From Scilla litardierei (Eukaryota > Streptophyta > Magnoliopsida > Asparagales > Asparagaceae), in contig CM061139.1 in the NCBI GenBank assembly GCA_030789695.1, forward strand, positions 310,001 to 374,000: 64,000 bases of DNA. Direction: 5' to 3'. The notes below the pieces were generated by a model. It was not told where the DNA came from and made no database searches. It saw only the letters and a list, made by a program, of their open reading frames with translations. Below, one piece after another: positions 60,601 through 62,989 of this stretch. The position numbers were made by a program, and so were the translations under genes. Position 1 is the first letter of the stretch. Each line of letters opens with the position of its first letter.

Positions 60601-61119
60601 AATCAAGAAGAGCTTTTCCCATCAACCCGGTCTACCATGACAATAAAATAGAAAATTAAAAATGGTTTCTAAACGAAAAGGGTATGACGTTAAGAAAAGG
60701 AAGAAAAGAAAAGAAAAGATGATATCCGGATAATATATTGGAAATAACTCGATACAGACCTCGGAATTGGTACATTTAAGATTTAGAATAGCATAGCCCT
60801 TCTTTTGAGCAACATCCAAGCTCCGAGTCCTTGAGGAAGACGAATCAATAGATGCTGAGATTTCAGCTTCCTTTAAAAAAATAAAAAAATAGGAAATAAA
60901 AAAATAATTAGCAGTATGTATGAACTAGATATGATATGAAAGAAAAGAGTAGAAAAGAAAGAAAGAGGAGCAGACCTTCTCCAAATCGATCAAGGGGAGC
61001 ATCGAGGAGACGAATTGCTCCACCGAAAGTGATGCCGATGAAGAAACTGCTGCTGCTGCTGATTTATTATTAATGCTCTTCCTCCGTCTATCGGCCCCTC
61101 CGCCATCTGGCCCATCCAT
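15034..61119 (-). CDS. SMUBP2: SMUBP-2/IGHMBP2-like DNA/RNA helicase, 5' part of a giant-intron gene
   Basis: Superfamily 1B (Upf1-like) ATP-dependent helicase. Seven exons join to 283 codons plus two bases: 60976-61119, 60760-60870, 60563-60631, 58241-58330, 58066-58149, 42341-42505 and 15034-15221. All borders are GT-AG, and the frame stays open through every junction. The order follows plant SMUBP-2 proteins: N-terminal helix, the 1B/stalk region, the VTYRRMK segment, Q motif (LDHSQ), Walker A GPPGTGKT at about residues 239-246 and motif Ia ([11 protein letters not shown]) at about 265. Plant orthologues are about 640 residues, so motifs II-VI must lie on exons beyond the left edge. Introns 5, 6 and 7 are 15.6, 27.1 and at least 15 kb and full of transposons. 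The human relative unwinds RNA and DNA and associates with ribosomes; the role of the plant protein is inferred from the family. Confidence 0.93.
15222..15632. other. Intron 6, acceptor-proximal sequence with (TA)n
   Basis: Contains the T/C-rich acceptor region of exon 7 and otherwise plain AT-rich sequence. A (TA)n microsatellite runs from about 15606 to 15634 and is the apparent target of the element that follows. Confidence 0.5.
15633..16275. mobile_element. CCCGTGC-headed element, variant, in a (TA)n site
   Basis: Directly after (TA)n comes ACTAGAAATAACCCGTGCAC with its inverted partner GTGCACGG, the same head design as 613, 31262 and 32243. The body has G/A-rich repeats and, at 15951-15971, GGCAAACCCGTAAATAAGTGG, a motif shared with the hAT copies. 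The right end is not certain; CACTAGTA near 16270 may mark it. ORFs here are short and not conserved. Confidence 0.4.
17600..20870 (+). pseudogene. hAT-family transposase, degenerate
   Basis: Fragments in the family order: BED zinc finger at about 17691-17862 ([31 protein letters not shown]); DUF659-type segment at about 18085-18327 ([25 protein letters not shown]) continuing after the insertion with SLMADC and at about 19340 [28 protein letters not shown] near 19600; [19 protein letters not shown] near 20025; and the C-terminal dimerisation piece [20 protein letters not shown] at about 20586-20645. Stops, frameshifts and gaps separate the pieces, so it is inactive. Possible remnant introns lie between 20340 and 20585. 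Confidence 0.85.
18328..19140. mobile_element. Second hAT-like element nested inside the transposase pseudogene
   Basis: 813 bp from TAGGGCTGTTGACGAACG to CGTCAACAGCCCTA, with a perfect 8-bp duplication GTTGTAGT (18320-18327 and 19141-19148). The ends are rich in GAACGAGCTTG/CAAGCTCGTTC subterminal repeats, with four near-identical units of about 28 bp at 18870-18975. Removing it rejoins the flanking transposase codons at the GCS-LMADC junction, which confirms the insertion point. No coding sequence. Confidence 0.93.
21754..22068 (-). repeat. 3' LTR of element N1
   Basis: 315 bp, TG...CA ended on the minus strand. Differs from the right copy by small substitutions, for example agctgcatca against agccgcatca. 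The LTR edge itself contains AGATCTGGATCTGAAATTC, also used as a repeat in the ORF. Confidence 0.93.
22020..23014 (-). CDS. Gag-like protein of element N1, C-terminus running into the LTR
   Basis: Two frames carry it. 23014 down to 22769 has a charged, helical start ([17 protein letters not shown]) and a PDLE repeat region. 22745 down to 22020 has a Gly/Pro-rich linker, then [20 protein letters not shown] and the tail [10 protein letters not shown], and it reads into the 3' LTR. The HLEDKV tail matches the end of the chromovirus pol at 35022-41120. No zinc knuckle or enzymatic motif is seen. A frame change separates the two parts, so the copy may be defective. The function is inferred to be structural (gag) or vestigial. 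Confidence 0.6.
22670..22860 (-). repeat. AGATCTGGATCTGAA minisatellite inside the gag-like ORF
   Basis: Imperfect 15-24 bp repeats of CAGATCTGGATCTGAAAATT. On the minus strand they encode repeated DPDLE/PDL units. The same core is present at the LTR edges at 21761-21790 and 23063-23092. Confidence 0.75.
23056..23370 (-). repeat. 5' LTR of element N1
   Basis: 315 bp, same length as the left LTR, followed on the minus strand by two bases and the primer site. Confidence 0.93.
24120..25023 (-). mobile_element. Ty3 3' LTR start and preceding internal remnant
   Basis: On the minus strand AGGACGAAATTCTGCTAAGA leads into TGTAACGGTCC at 24339, the usual junction of a Tekay-like pol end with its 3' LTR. 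24120-24339 is the visible start of that LTR. 24340-25023 is non-coding AT-rich sequence with a few scattered stops in all frames. No chromodomain or integrase piece was found. Confidence 0.4.
25024..26342 (+). mobile_element. Ty3 (Tekay-like) LTR fragment, plus strand
   Basis: Starts TGTAATAACCC and carries a long pyrimidine-rich leader: TTTTC repeats at 25265-25300, (CT)n followed by a run of 13-14 C near 25441-25453, then TTTCTATAAAACCC (TATA-like) and (GATCTC)n at 25495-25520. The right side is cut by the gag remnant that begins at 26343. The 61-123-codon ORFs in the pyrimidine tract are low complexity. Confidence 0.45.
26343..27679 (-). pseudogene. Ty3-type gag pseudogene
   Basis: Begins ATG at 27679 with a charged helix ([20 protein letters not shown]), then a Gly/Arg/Pro-rich stretch at 27050-27300. 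The capsid-type domain follows: [28 protein letters not shown] then a TAG stop, and [20 protein letters not shown] with [20 protein letters not shown]. These are hallmarks of the retrotransposon gag domain. Several stops (for example near 26577 and 27590) make it non-functional. The frame is lost at 26343. Confidence 0.75.
26343..28022 (-). mobile_element. Truncated LTR element related to families N1 and N2
   Basis: Only the 5' half remains: an LTR at about 27705-28022 (minus-strand end TTCCTATCA), primer site TGGTATCAAAGAT at 27689-27701, and a gag frame. The LTR resembles that of the element at 44521-46192 (GGGCTTTTTTG, GGCCGGCC, GTTCTAGGG and CAGTTTT/CAGATTTT-type phrases in the same order). 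The 3' LTR is missing, so the left break at 26343 is a deletion or recombination point. Confidence 0.65.
28060..29230 (-). pseudogene. Ty3-type gag-protease pseudogene
   Basis: Minus strand, right to left: [20 protein letters not shown] and a capsid-like region to about 28780. A zinc knuckle near 28564-28620 reads [12 protein letters not shown], stop, C, so the first Cys is Tyr and a stop lies in the knuckle. A retropepsin-like [20 protein letters not shown] follows near 28318-28365, where the usual DGGS reads DGVS. Many in-frame stops. It belongs to a different lineage from the gag at 26343-27679, as its finger and protease differ. Confidence 0.7.
29231..30765 (-). other. Leader region of the gag-protease element
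   Basis: Between gag and the primer site. AT-rich at 29500-29990 and GC-richer at 30000-30530, where overlapping open frames of 70-155 codons are Pro/Ser/His-rich without a domain. I read it as untranslated leader. T/A homopolymer-rich at 30590-30740. Confidence 0.4.
30766..30777 (-). other. Primer binding site (initiator Met tRNA type)
   Basis: TGGTATCAGAGC on the minus strand, four bases from an LTR-like start TGACTGAG at 30781. It fixes the orientation of the gag-protease element to its left. Confidence 0.65.
30781..31260 (-). mobile_element. 5' LTR (partial) of the gag-protease element
   Basis: Begins next to the primer site, minus-strand end CATTCTCAGTCA. It runs through non-coding sequence with CTCAAA-type repeats at 31105-31185 until it is interrupted at 31261 by the CCCGTGC-headed element. 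No second copy of this LTR was identified with certainty. Confidence 0.45.
31262..32240 (+). mobile_element. CCCGTGC-headed element, copy 1 of a tandem pair
   Basis: Head ACTAGTCATGACCCGTGCCC with inverted GGACACGG, then TTCATTTAAAATTTTCC and CGAAATCTTTGTTC, a GC-rich minisatellite (31385-31620) and an end containing CCACTCTTTATCTTGTCCTA at about 32180. Copy 2 has the same head and the same end phrase, so the borders are supported by comparison. Confidence 0.65.
31385..31620 (+). repeat. Minisatellite of AACAACAAATT / CGCCTTCGGC units
   Basis: Four to five imperfect units of roughly 55 bp: a GC-rich half (GCGGCGCGGACGCCTTCGGC type) and an AT-rich half (GGAACAACAAATTAGCGTAA type). Related units recur in copy 2 at 32445-32630 and 32745-32880. 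Confidence 0.7.
32243..33150 (+). mobile_element. CCCGTGC-headed element, copy 2 of a tandem pair
   Basis: Head ACTAGTCATAACCCGTGCCC with inverted GGGCACGG. A second internal head (GTGCCCGTGGGCACGGTTC) at about 32650 suggests fusion of two copies. It ends with CCACTCTTTATCTTGTCCTA at about 33088 and ATAATAGATAATAC. A repeat of GGACCAAATTTCAAAGCT lies at 32908-33045. No coding sequence. Confidence 0.6.
32908..33045 (+). repeat. 18-bp minisatellite GGACCAAATTTCAAAGCT
   Basis: About six imperfect units in copy 2 of the CCCGTGC-headed pair, interrupted by CACATTCATGATTTC and CTCATTCATGGTTTC. The open frame across it ([11 protein letters not shown]) is a consequence of an 18-bp unit and not evidence for a protein. 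Confidence 0.75.
33151..35021. other. Intron 6 with a possible LTR remnant
   Basis: AT-rich. 33570-33975 may be a minus-strand LTR: CTAATTGGGGGGAATCAATC at its right side looks like a polypurine tract against an LTR start. No partner or gene was found. 33980-35021 holds nothing I recognise and appears to be intron DNA up to the TCATA target of the chromovirus. Confidence 0.3.
35022..35415 (-). repeat. 3' LTR of the chromovirus
   Basis: 394 bp, highly similar to the right LTR with small substitutions and indels (for example a run GATGATAACTC against GATAACTC). This indicates some age since insertion. Confidence 0.95.
35413..35570 (-). pseudogene. Chromovirus chromodomain tail, out of frame
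   Basis: Immediately after the integrase stop, another frame reads [20 protein letters not shown], then [16 protein letters not shown] and TGA. This is a chromodomain, a targeting module that binds histone marks in chromoviruses. The TGA at 35413-35415 is also the first three bases of the 3' LTR, and the LLGGY codons form the polypurine tract. Confidence 0.85.
35571..36665 (-). pseudogene. Chromovirus integrase
   Basis: HHCC region ([23 protein letters not shown]). The DDE core shows the first Asp in TMDFIDGLP, the second in IVSDRDQVF and the Glu in [10 protein letters not shown], so all three are kept. C-terminal [19 protein letters not shown] and HPVFHVSHL follow. It ends at a TGA (35571-35573) created by a small frameshift before the chromodomain. 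Confidence 0.93.
36681..37478 (-). pseudogene. Chromovirus RT end, RNase H and integrase linker
   Basis: [18 protein letters not shown] marks the RT connection. RNase H follows with [35 protein letters not shown] and [16 protein letters not shown], and the DALSRR motif closes it. The frame ends at a TAG at 36681 that directly precedes the integrase zinc region. Confidence 0.93.
37627..38994 (-). pseudogene. Chromovirus nucleocapsid, protease and reverse transcriptase
   Basis: Zinc knuckle [16 protein letters not shown] near 38940. Protease core [13 protein letters not shown] near 38670, where the catalytic DSG reads DSE. RT with [43 protein letters not shown] and the active-site FFDDILVYS. 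The frame ends at 37627. The next 150 bp on the minus strand show RT thumb codons in other frames with a TAG in [14 protein letters not shown], then another frameshift near 37500. Confidence 0.92.
39019..39957 (-). pseudogene. Chromovirus gag, capsid part
   Basis: Gly-rich start, then the capsid-type domain: [44 protein letters not shown] and [20 protein letters not shown]. The frame stops at 39019, just before the nucleocapsid/protease frame starting at about 38994. Confidence 0.85.
39964..40704 (-). pseudogene. Chromovirus gag, N-terminal coiled-coil and Gly/Pro-rich part
   Basis: ATG at 40702-40704, 24 bases after the primer site. Residues 1-110 are a long helical, probably coiled-coil segment ([20 protein letters not shown]). 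A low-complexity stretch of TGPAG, GGAGG and PP units follows, from DNA with more than 70% G+C by eye. The frame ends at 39964, and gag resumes in another frame at 39957, so one frameshift splits gag. Confidence 0.8.
40717..40728 (-). other. Primer binding site of the chromovirus
   Basis: TGGTATCAAAGC, two bases from the 5' LTR end. It is a one-base variant of the initiator Met tRNA type TGGTATCAGAGC seen in the N1 element. Confidence 0.85.
40731..41120 (-). repeat. 5' LTR of the chromovirus
   Basis: 390 bp. On the minus strand it runs TGATACGGACG to ACGTATCA and is followed by two bases and the primer site. Confidence 0.95.
41126..41814. other. Intron 6 between chromovirus and plastid insertion
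   Basis: AT-rich intron sequence with no open frame, repeat or recognisable element. Confidence 0.4.
41815..42096 (+). other. Nuclear plastid DNA (NUPT) from the rRNA upstream region
   Basis: Contains ATCACTGCAGCTCCTACG, TTCTCAAGAATCCATAAATC, GGTCCGGACTCAATGG and TTCCCGGAGGTCTGGAGAAA in that order. These phrases match the conserved plastid inverted-repeat region near trnV-GAC/rrn16 as I know it. Substitutions and small indels, and an AT-rich insertion near 42050-42070, show an old nuclear copy. The left border could start earlier, near 41797. Not a functional plastid gene. Confidence 0.75.
42097..42340. other. Intron 6, donor-proximal part
   Basis: AT-rich sequence between the plastid insertion and the exon 6 donor at 42340. 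Nothing recognised. Confidence 0.5.
42341..42505 (-). CDS. SMUBP2: SMUBP-2 exon 6 (stalk and Q motif)
   Basis: 55 codons. It starts [20 protein letters not shown], passes through [10 protein letters not shown] and ends [11 protein letters not shown]. The final Gln is the Q-motif residue that precedes the helicase core. The acceptor is TATGCAG|GTT and the donor is CAG|GTCTCT, phase 0. It sits alone between the two giant introns. Its intron 6 side starts within about 250 bp of a plastid-derived insertion. Confidence 0.94.
42506..42799. other. Intron 5, acceptor-proximal part
   Basis: Contains the acceptor CAG of exon 6 and a poly-pyrimidine-poor AT-rich stretch. Nothing else recognised. Confidence 0.4.
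42800..42884 (+). repeat. GAGTTTGA minisatellite, first segment
   Basis: Degenerate units of GAGTTTGACTTGATTTGG type. The run stops at the solo LTR (42885) and resumes at 44466 and again at 46193, so it is one array broken by two insertions. Confidence 0.7.
42885..44465 (-). mobile_element. Solo LTR of a SIRE-like Copia element
   Basis: 1581 bp with palindromic termini TGTTGG and CCAACA and a 5-bp duplication GCATT (42880-42884 and 44466-44470). On the minus strand a TATTTAAAG box lies at about 43745. The end part contains CACCCCCTCTAGTGTTTAGT, like the Copia LTR at 1557-3729. No internal region or second LTR is present, so it arose by LTR-LTR recombination. Confidence 0.9.
44466..44515 (+). 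repeat. GAGTTTGA minisatellite, middle segment
   Basis: Short continuation (GACTGGAGTTTGAACTAGAG) between the solo LTR and the non-autonomous element N2. Confidence 0.65.
44848..45897 (+). pseudogene. Gag-like ORF remnant of element N2
   Basis: Starts with a charged helical segment ([20 protein letters not shown]), then a GC-rich minisatellite coding Pro/Gly-rich sequence. A frame follows with [20 protein letters not shown], the same box as in element N1. It ends [10 protein letters not shown], reading into the LTR at 45890. The frame changes several times, so this copy is broken. Confidence 0.7.
45190..45440 (+). repeat. GC-rich minisatellite in N2
   Basis: Imperfect repeats of AGGGGCGCCAGCCCCTCC, about ten units and very GC-rich against an AT-rich surrounding. 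It corresponds in position to the Gly/Pro-rich linker of the chromovirus and N1 gag frames. Confidence 0.75.
46193..46560 (+). repeat. GAGTTTGA minisatellite, main segment
   Basis: About 25-30 degenerate units of GAGTTTGACTTG / GATTTGGACTCAA, with a 6-bp sub-periodicity. No protein is supported because the units shift phase. Confidence 0.8.
46720..47740 (+). repeat. Degenerate tandem repeat of about 185 bp
   Basis: The phrase GGTTTCAGATTAATTTGG or close variants recurs at about 46729, 46940, 47118, 47300, 47530 and 47716. Each is followed in the same order by a CTGTCCAGACTG-type piece, a TGGGATGTGCATTAA-type piece, CAAG...CACGC...GTC and GGTATGATATATT. Spacing ranges from 178 to 230 bp. Five to six units, strongly diverged. 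Confidence 0.6.
47741..48095. other. Intron 5 sequence
   Basis: AT-rich sequence with a GA-rich stretch near 47875-47970. No gene or repeat recognised. Confidence 0.4.
48104..50061 (-). mobile_element. hAT element with captured or nested LTR-like DNA
   Basis: 1958 bp with imperfect inverted ends CCGTGCAGTCAAGG and CTTAACTACACTG and a perfect 8-bp duplication GTTTCTGC (48096-48103 and 50062-50069). Both ends have GGCGC/GCGCC subterminal repeats. On the minus strand at about 48451-48620 an acidic tail ([17 protein letters not shown], then a run of Asp, [11 protein letters not shown], stop) resembles the C-terminus of hAT transposases. The middle (about 48660-49880) looks like a Ty3 LTR or leader. 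A 207-codon frame at 49341-49964 has no domain. Confidence 0.8.
50070..51749. other. Intron 5 sequence without recognised genes
   Basis: Mixed-composition DNA with short unconserved ORFs. TTAGCTCAATTGGGGAGAGC at about 51399 resembles a tRNA box A, but no matching box B follows. Could be an old LTR remnant. Confidence 0.3.
51750..51915 (+). repeat. Partial tandem duplication
   Basis: GTGGTGAAACATACAG occurs at about 51752 and 51897 and AGAGAACTCCTCTT at about 51767 and 51863. They flank a pyrimidine-rich CTTCTTTTTCTCAC stretch that is itself repeated. Confidence 0.6.
52000..54760 (-). pseudogene. hAT transposase remnant, minus strand
   Basis: Read leftwards from about 54300: [10 protein letters not shown] near 54140, [18 protein letters not shown] near 53980 (DUF659-type catalytic region), then [10 protein letters not shown] and [20 protein letters not shown] near 53750 and SKEELFESL. 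A Tyr/Gly-rich tail ([14 protein letters not shown]) lies near 52290, typical of the C-terminal end. Many stops and frameshifts. It is a second transposase relic, distinct from that at 17600-20870. The ends of its element are uncertain. Confidence 0.65.
54761..55740. other. Very AT-rich intron segment
   Basis: Dominated by ATTAACAATTAATATTAAT and TGTAAATTATTTGAATATAA type repeats, without genes. It may be the interior of the decayed hAT element. Confidence 0.4.
55741..56180. repeat. Two tandem copies of a 242-bp foldback unit
   Basis: Unit 1 (about 55741-55981) and unit 2 (about 55982-56180) both start AATGTGC...GCAGCACT and contain GAGCAGC, GCACATGC-type words. Each then has an inverted repeat whose arms carry CATTTATTTACAAGTTT and its complement (55806-55855 with 55880-55926; 56050-56100 with 56118-56172). 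No coding sequence. Confidence 0.75.
56181..56886 (-). mobile_element. Probable right end of a hAT element
   Basis: 56705-56886 is dense in GGTCAGTTTCAGCC, AACCGAAAT and GGTATCGGCCGATGCC, like the subterminal regions of hAT copies A and B, and ends ATACCTTG. On the minus strand this reads CAAGGTAT, similar to their CAAGGTTT termini. It could be the 5' end of the element that held the transposase remnant at 52000-54760. No left terminus or target duplication was found. Confidence 0.4.
56887..58065. other. Intron 5, donor-proximal part
   Basis: AT-rich intron DNA that ends at the exon 5 donor. No ORF with a domain and no repeat recognised. Confidence 0.5.
58066..58149 (-). CDS. SMUBP2: SMUBP-2 exon 5
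   Basis: 28 codons, [17 protein letters not shown] then [11 protein letters not shown]. The acceptor is ATAAGCAG|GAT and the donor is GAG|GTACTT. The motif ITVAFDE followed by LRLEKxANE is shared with plant and animal IGHMBP2. The next exon in frame is 15,560 bp away at 42505. Confidence 0.92.
58241..58330 (-). CDS. SMUBP2: SMUBP-2 exon 4
   Basis: 30 codons, [20 protein letters not shown] followed by [10 protein letters not shown], the continuation of the barrel domain. The acceptor is GTTGCAG|TTT and the donor is AAG|GTATTG. It is separated from exon 5 by a 91-bp intron and from exon 3 by a 2232-bp intron that carries the foldback element at 59486-60105. Confidence 0.91.
58331..59485. other. 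Intron 3 left part
   Basis: Contains a (GAT)n/(GAC)n microsatellite at 58413-58449 and otherwise ordinary intron sequence. No gene recognised. Confidence 0.45.
59486..60105. mobile_element. Foldback element in intron 3 with tRNA-like arms
   Basis: About 620 bp, ends TGAAAGAC and GTCTTTCA. Long imperfect inverted repeats pair TAAAAATTAAAAATAATTTA on the left with its complement on the right, and further in ACAAAGATAAGTGGTTGGG with CCCAAACACTTATCTTTGG. The left arm contains GTGGTTGGGTGGTAAGGC and, downstream, AGGTTTGAATCTTGG, resembling boxes A and B of tRNA genes. The right arm carries a decayed inverted counterpart. It may be a head-to-head SINE pair or a MITE. Confidence 0.6.
60106..60562. 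other. Intron 3 right part
   Basis: AT-rich sequence ending at the exon 3 donor (GTAAAT at 60557-60562). Nothing recognised. Confidence 0.5.
60563..60631 (-). CDS. SMUBP2: SMUBP-2 exon 3
   Basis: 23 codons, [20 protein letters not shown] then AHK. This is the start of the beta-barrel (1B-type) segment that follows the N-terminal helix in the family. The acceptor is ATGGTAG|ACC and the donor is AAG|GTAAAT. It was recognised from family similarity because it is too short to stand out as an ORF. It fills the gap between exons 2 and 4 with no residue missing relative to plant relatives. Confidence 0.9.
60760..60870 (-). CDS. SMUBP2: SMUBP-2 exon 2
   Basis: 37 codons beginning [11 protein letters not shown] and including [13 protein letters not shown], both typical of plant SMUBP-2 N-termini. 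The acceptor is TTTAAAG after a T-rich tract and the donor is GAG|GTCTGT. Phase 0 at both ends. The flanking introns are 105 bp (intron 1) and 128 bp (intron 2), ordinary plant sizes, in contrast to the downstream introns. Confidence 0.9.
60976..61119 (-). CDS. SMUBP2: SMUBP-2 exon 1 (initiator exon)
   Basis: Codes residues 1-48, ending in [17 protein letters not shown], which is the conserved N-terminal helix of plant SMUBP-2 proteins. The preferred start is the ATG at 61117-61119, with G at -3 and G at +4. Two codons upstream the same frame has only GTG, so a longer start is not supported. The first 30 residues are Gly-, Ser-, Ala- and Asn-rich, with a basic RRRK patch, and look disordered. 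The donor is AAG|GTCTGC and the phase is 0. Confidence 0.9.
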
Positions 61120-61255
61120 TGCCACCCACCGGGAAAACGTTTACCGATCGATTTTTGTAGAAGGAGAATGCCCTTACATTACTAAGGGTTTAAACATGGA
61201 CCATATTTTTATAAGGGAGGTGCTATTAGCACATATCATATTGTTGAGTTCAAAG
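61120..61255 (-). promoter_or_regulatory. Likely core promoter and 5' UTR of SMUBP-2
   Basis: On the minus strand a TATA-like box TATAAAA lies at 61207-61213, about 90 bp before the ATG. Between them is a telobox-like AAACCCTTAG at about 61180-61190, a type of element often found near transcription starts of plant housekeeping genes. Beyond 61256 the upstream DNA is tandem repeat and pseudogene, so any ancestral promoter is compact or has been displaced. The transcription start itself is inferred. Confidence 0.45.
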
Positions 61256-61385
61256 ACCACTTATTTACAAGTTTGACATTAAAAAAAATCTTGTGTTGTA
61301 TATACCACTTATTTACAAGTTTGACATTAAAAAAAATCTTGTGCTGAGCTCACATACCACTTATTTACAAGTTTGACATTAAATT
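61256..61385 (+). repeat. Three tandem repeats of about 49 bp upstream of SMUBP-2
   Basis: Three units start with CCACTTATTTACAAGTTTGA at about 61258, 61308 and 61358. The first two continue CATTAAAAAAAATCTTGTG. The 20-bp core is the same word found in the hAT copies at 4.8 and 9.5 kb and in the foldbacks at 55.8-56.1 kb. Confidence 0.9.
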
Positions 61386-61830
<445 letters not shown>

Positions 61831-62087
61831 GCTCTTGCTTTAGTGAATGCCCACTTATAACTGGATAAATTCGCACGATGCAGTTGCTGTAAATATATTC
61901 AGAAATATGGAAAATAACCATGATACGGATACAAGGCCTTGCATATCTTTCTGCAAAAAATGTTCTGAATGTGAATCACAATTTGGTAGAATATTCCGTC
62001 TGTAAATGTGCATGTTTTGGTAGGCACTAAGCTTATACTTTTAATTATGTTATTGACGCTCGTACTCCTAAAACTCGTCATCATCAT
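61831..62087. other. Spacer between pseudogene and Tat-like LTR
   Basis: AT-rich with no recognised feature. Confidence 0.4.
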
Positions 62088-62929
62088 TGATACGGCCCTT
62101 CCAGGATGGGCCAAGACCGAACGGCCCAAGCCCACGTCGCAAGCCAGCGGCCCTGAAGAAGAGCGGGCCAAGCGGCGAGGCCCCCACGAAGAATTGGAGT
62201 CAGGCCGGCCTCGGACCGAAGCAAGCGCCACCACTGGCCTGCAGGAGTTAACCGCTCCCCTTAAAGCGCCCCCCATAATCACCATTAAGGGTCCCCATTA
62301 TGCCCACCTTCATGATCCATGAAGACGCCATCAAAGTGGCGAATCGTCGGGGCGGAAGAGAGGGACTTTGAGGAGACGTGGCCACGGGAGGCTCCAATAA
62401 AGAGACTCGGGGTACAATGTACAAAGGGATCACTTCCTGGATACTCAGAACCCTGAGGTATTCCTCTCGCATGACCTTGTCTTCCCCCCTCATATTTCTC
62501 CTCCACAGCTCGGCCCGAGGACTCGCGTATCGGCCTCCCCGTGAGCCAATCCGATCCCATCGAGCATCCTTCAGATCAGTTCTGACTTAGACATCGGAGG
62601 GGACTTGGTCGAAACCAAGGTCCGACCCCCATGACGAGCTTTCTCATCTATTCAGGTCAAGCAGATACAGCCGCGCCGAGGCTACCCTTCGACGCCCAGC
62701 TAACCCTCAAACGAACGCACTCGCCTCCGAGTCCGTTCATCTACACCCCTACGGAGGTCGTCGCCTTGCCGAGGATTCCCTTCGGCCCGCTGACGTGTGG
62801 ACCCGCTGGCTCTTCACCGAAGCCGAACGAGCCGAGTCCCGCTCTTGGATGCCATACGTGATCCCCACGAGCGTGTTGACCTCCAGCCCTCCAGTCAACC
62901 AATCAATGGTGAGAAAACACTCCGAAACA
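62088..62929 (+). mobile_element. 5' LTR of a Tat-like Ty3 retrotransposon
   Basis: 842 bp, from TGATACGGCCC to CCGAAACA, followed after two bases by the primer site. Rich in GGCCCAAGCC and GCGGGCC words at the left and GC-rich overall, unlike the intron elements. Without the right half of the element, the LTR limits rest on the TG...CA ends and the primer site. Confidence 0.65.
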
Positions 62930-62931
62930 TC

Positions 62932-62949
62932 TGGCGCCATCTGTGGGAA
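62932..62949 (+). other. Primer binding site, TGGCGCC type
   Basis: TGGCGCCATCTGTGGGAA, the primer site typical of Tat/Retand-like and related Ty3 elements (TGGCGCCGTCTGTGGGA consensus), differing from the TGGTATCA type of all other elements here. Confidence 0.8.
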
Positions 62950-62989
62950 GCGAACAAGCACCCACGTCAAATAACCGCATCACAGAAAT

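Noticed and set aside
61123..61125. GTG as an upstream start for SMUBP-2
   Set aside because: A plant nuclear gene should start at ATG; the ATG at 61117-61119 is in frame and in good context.
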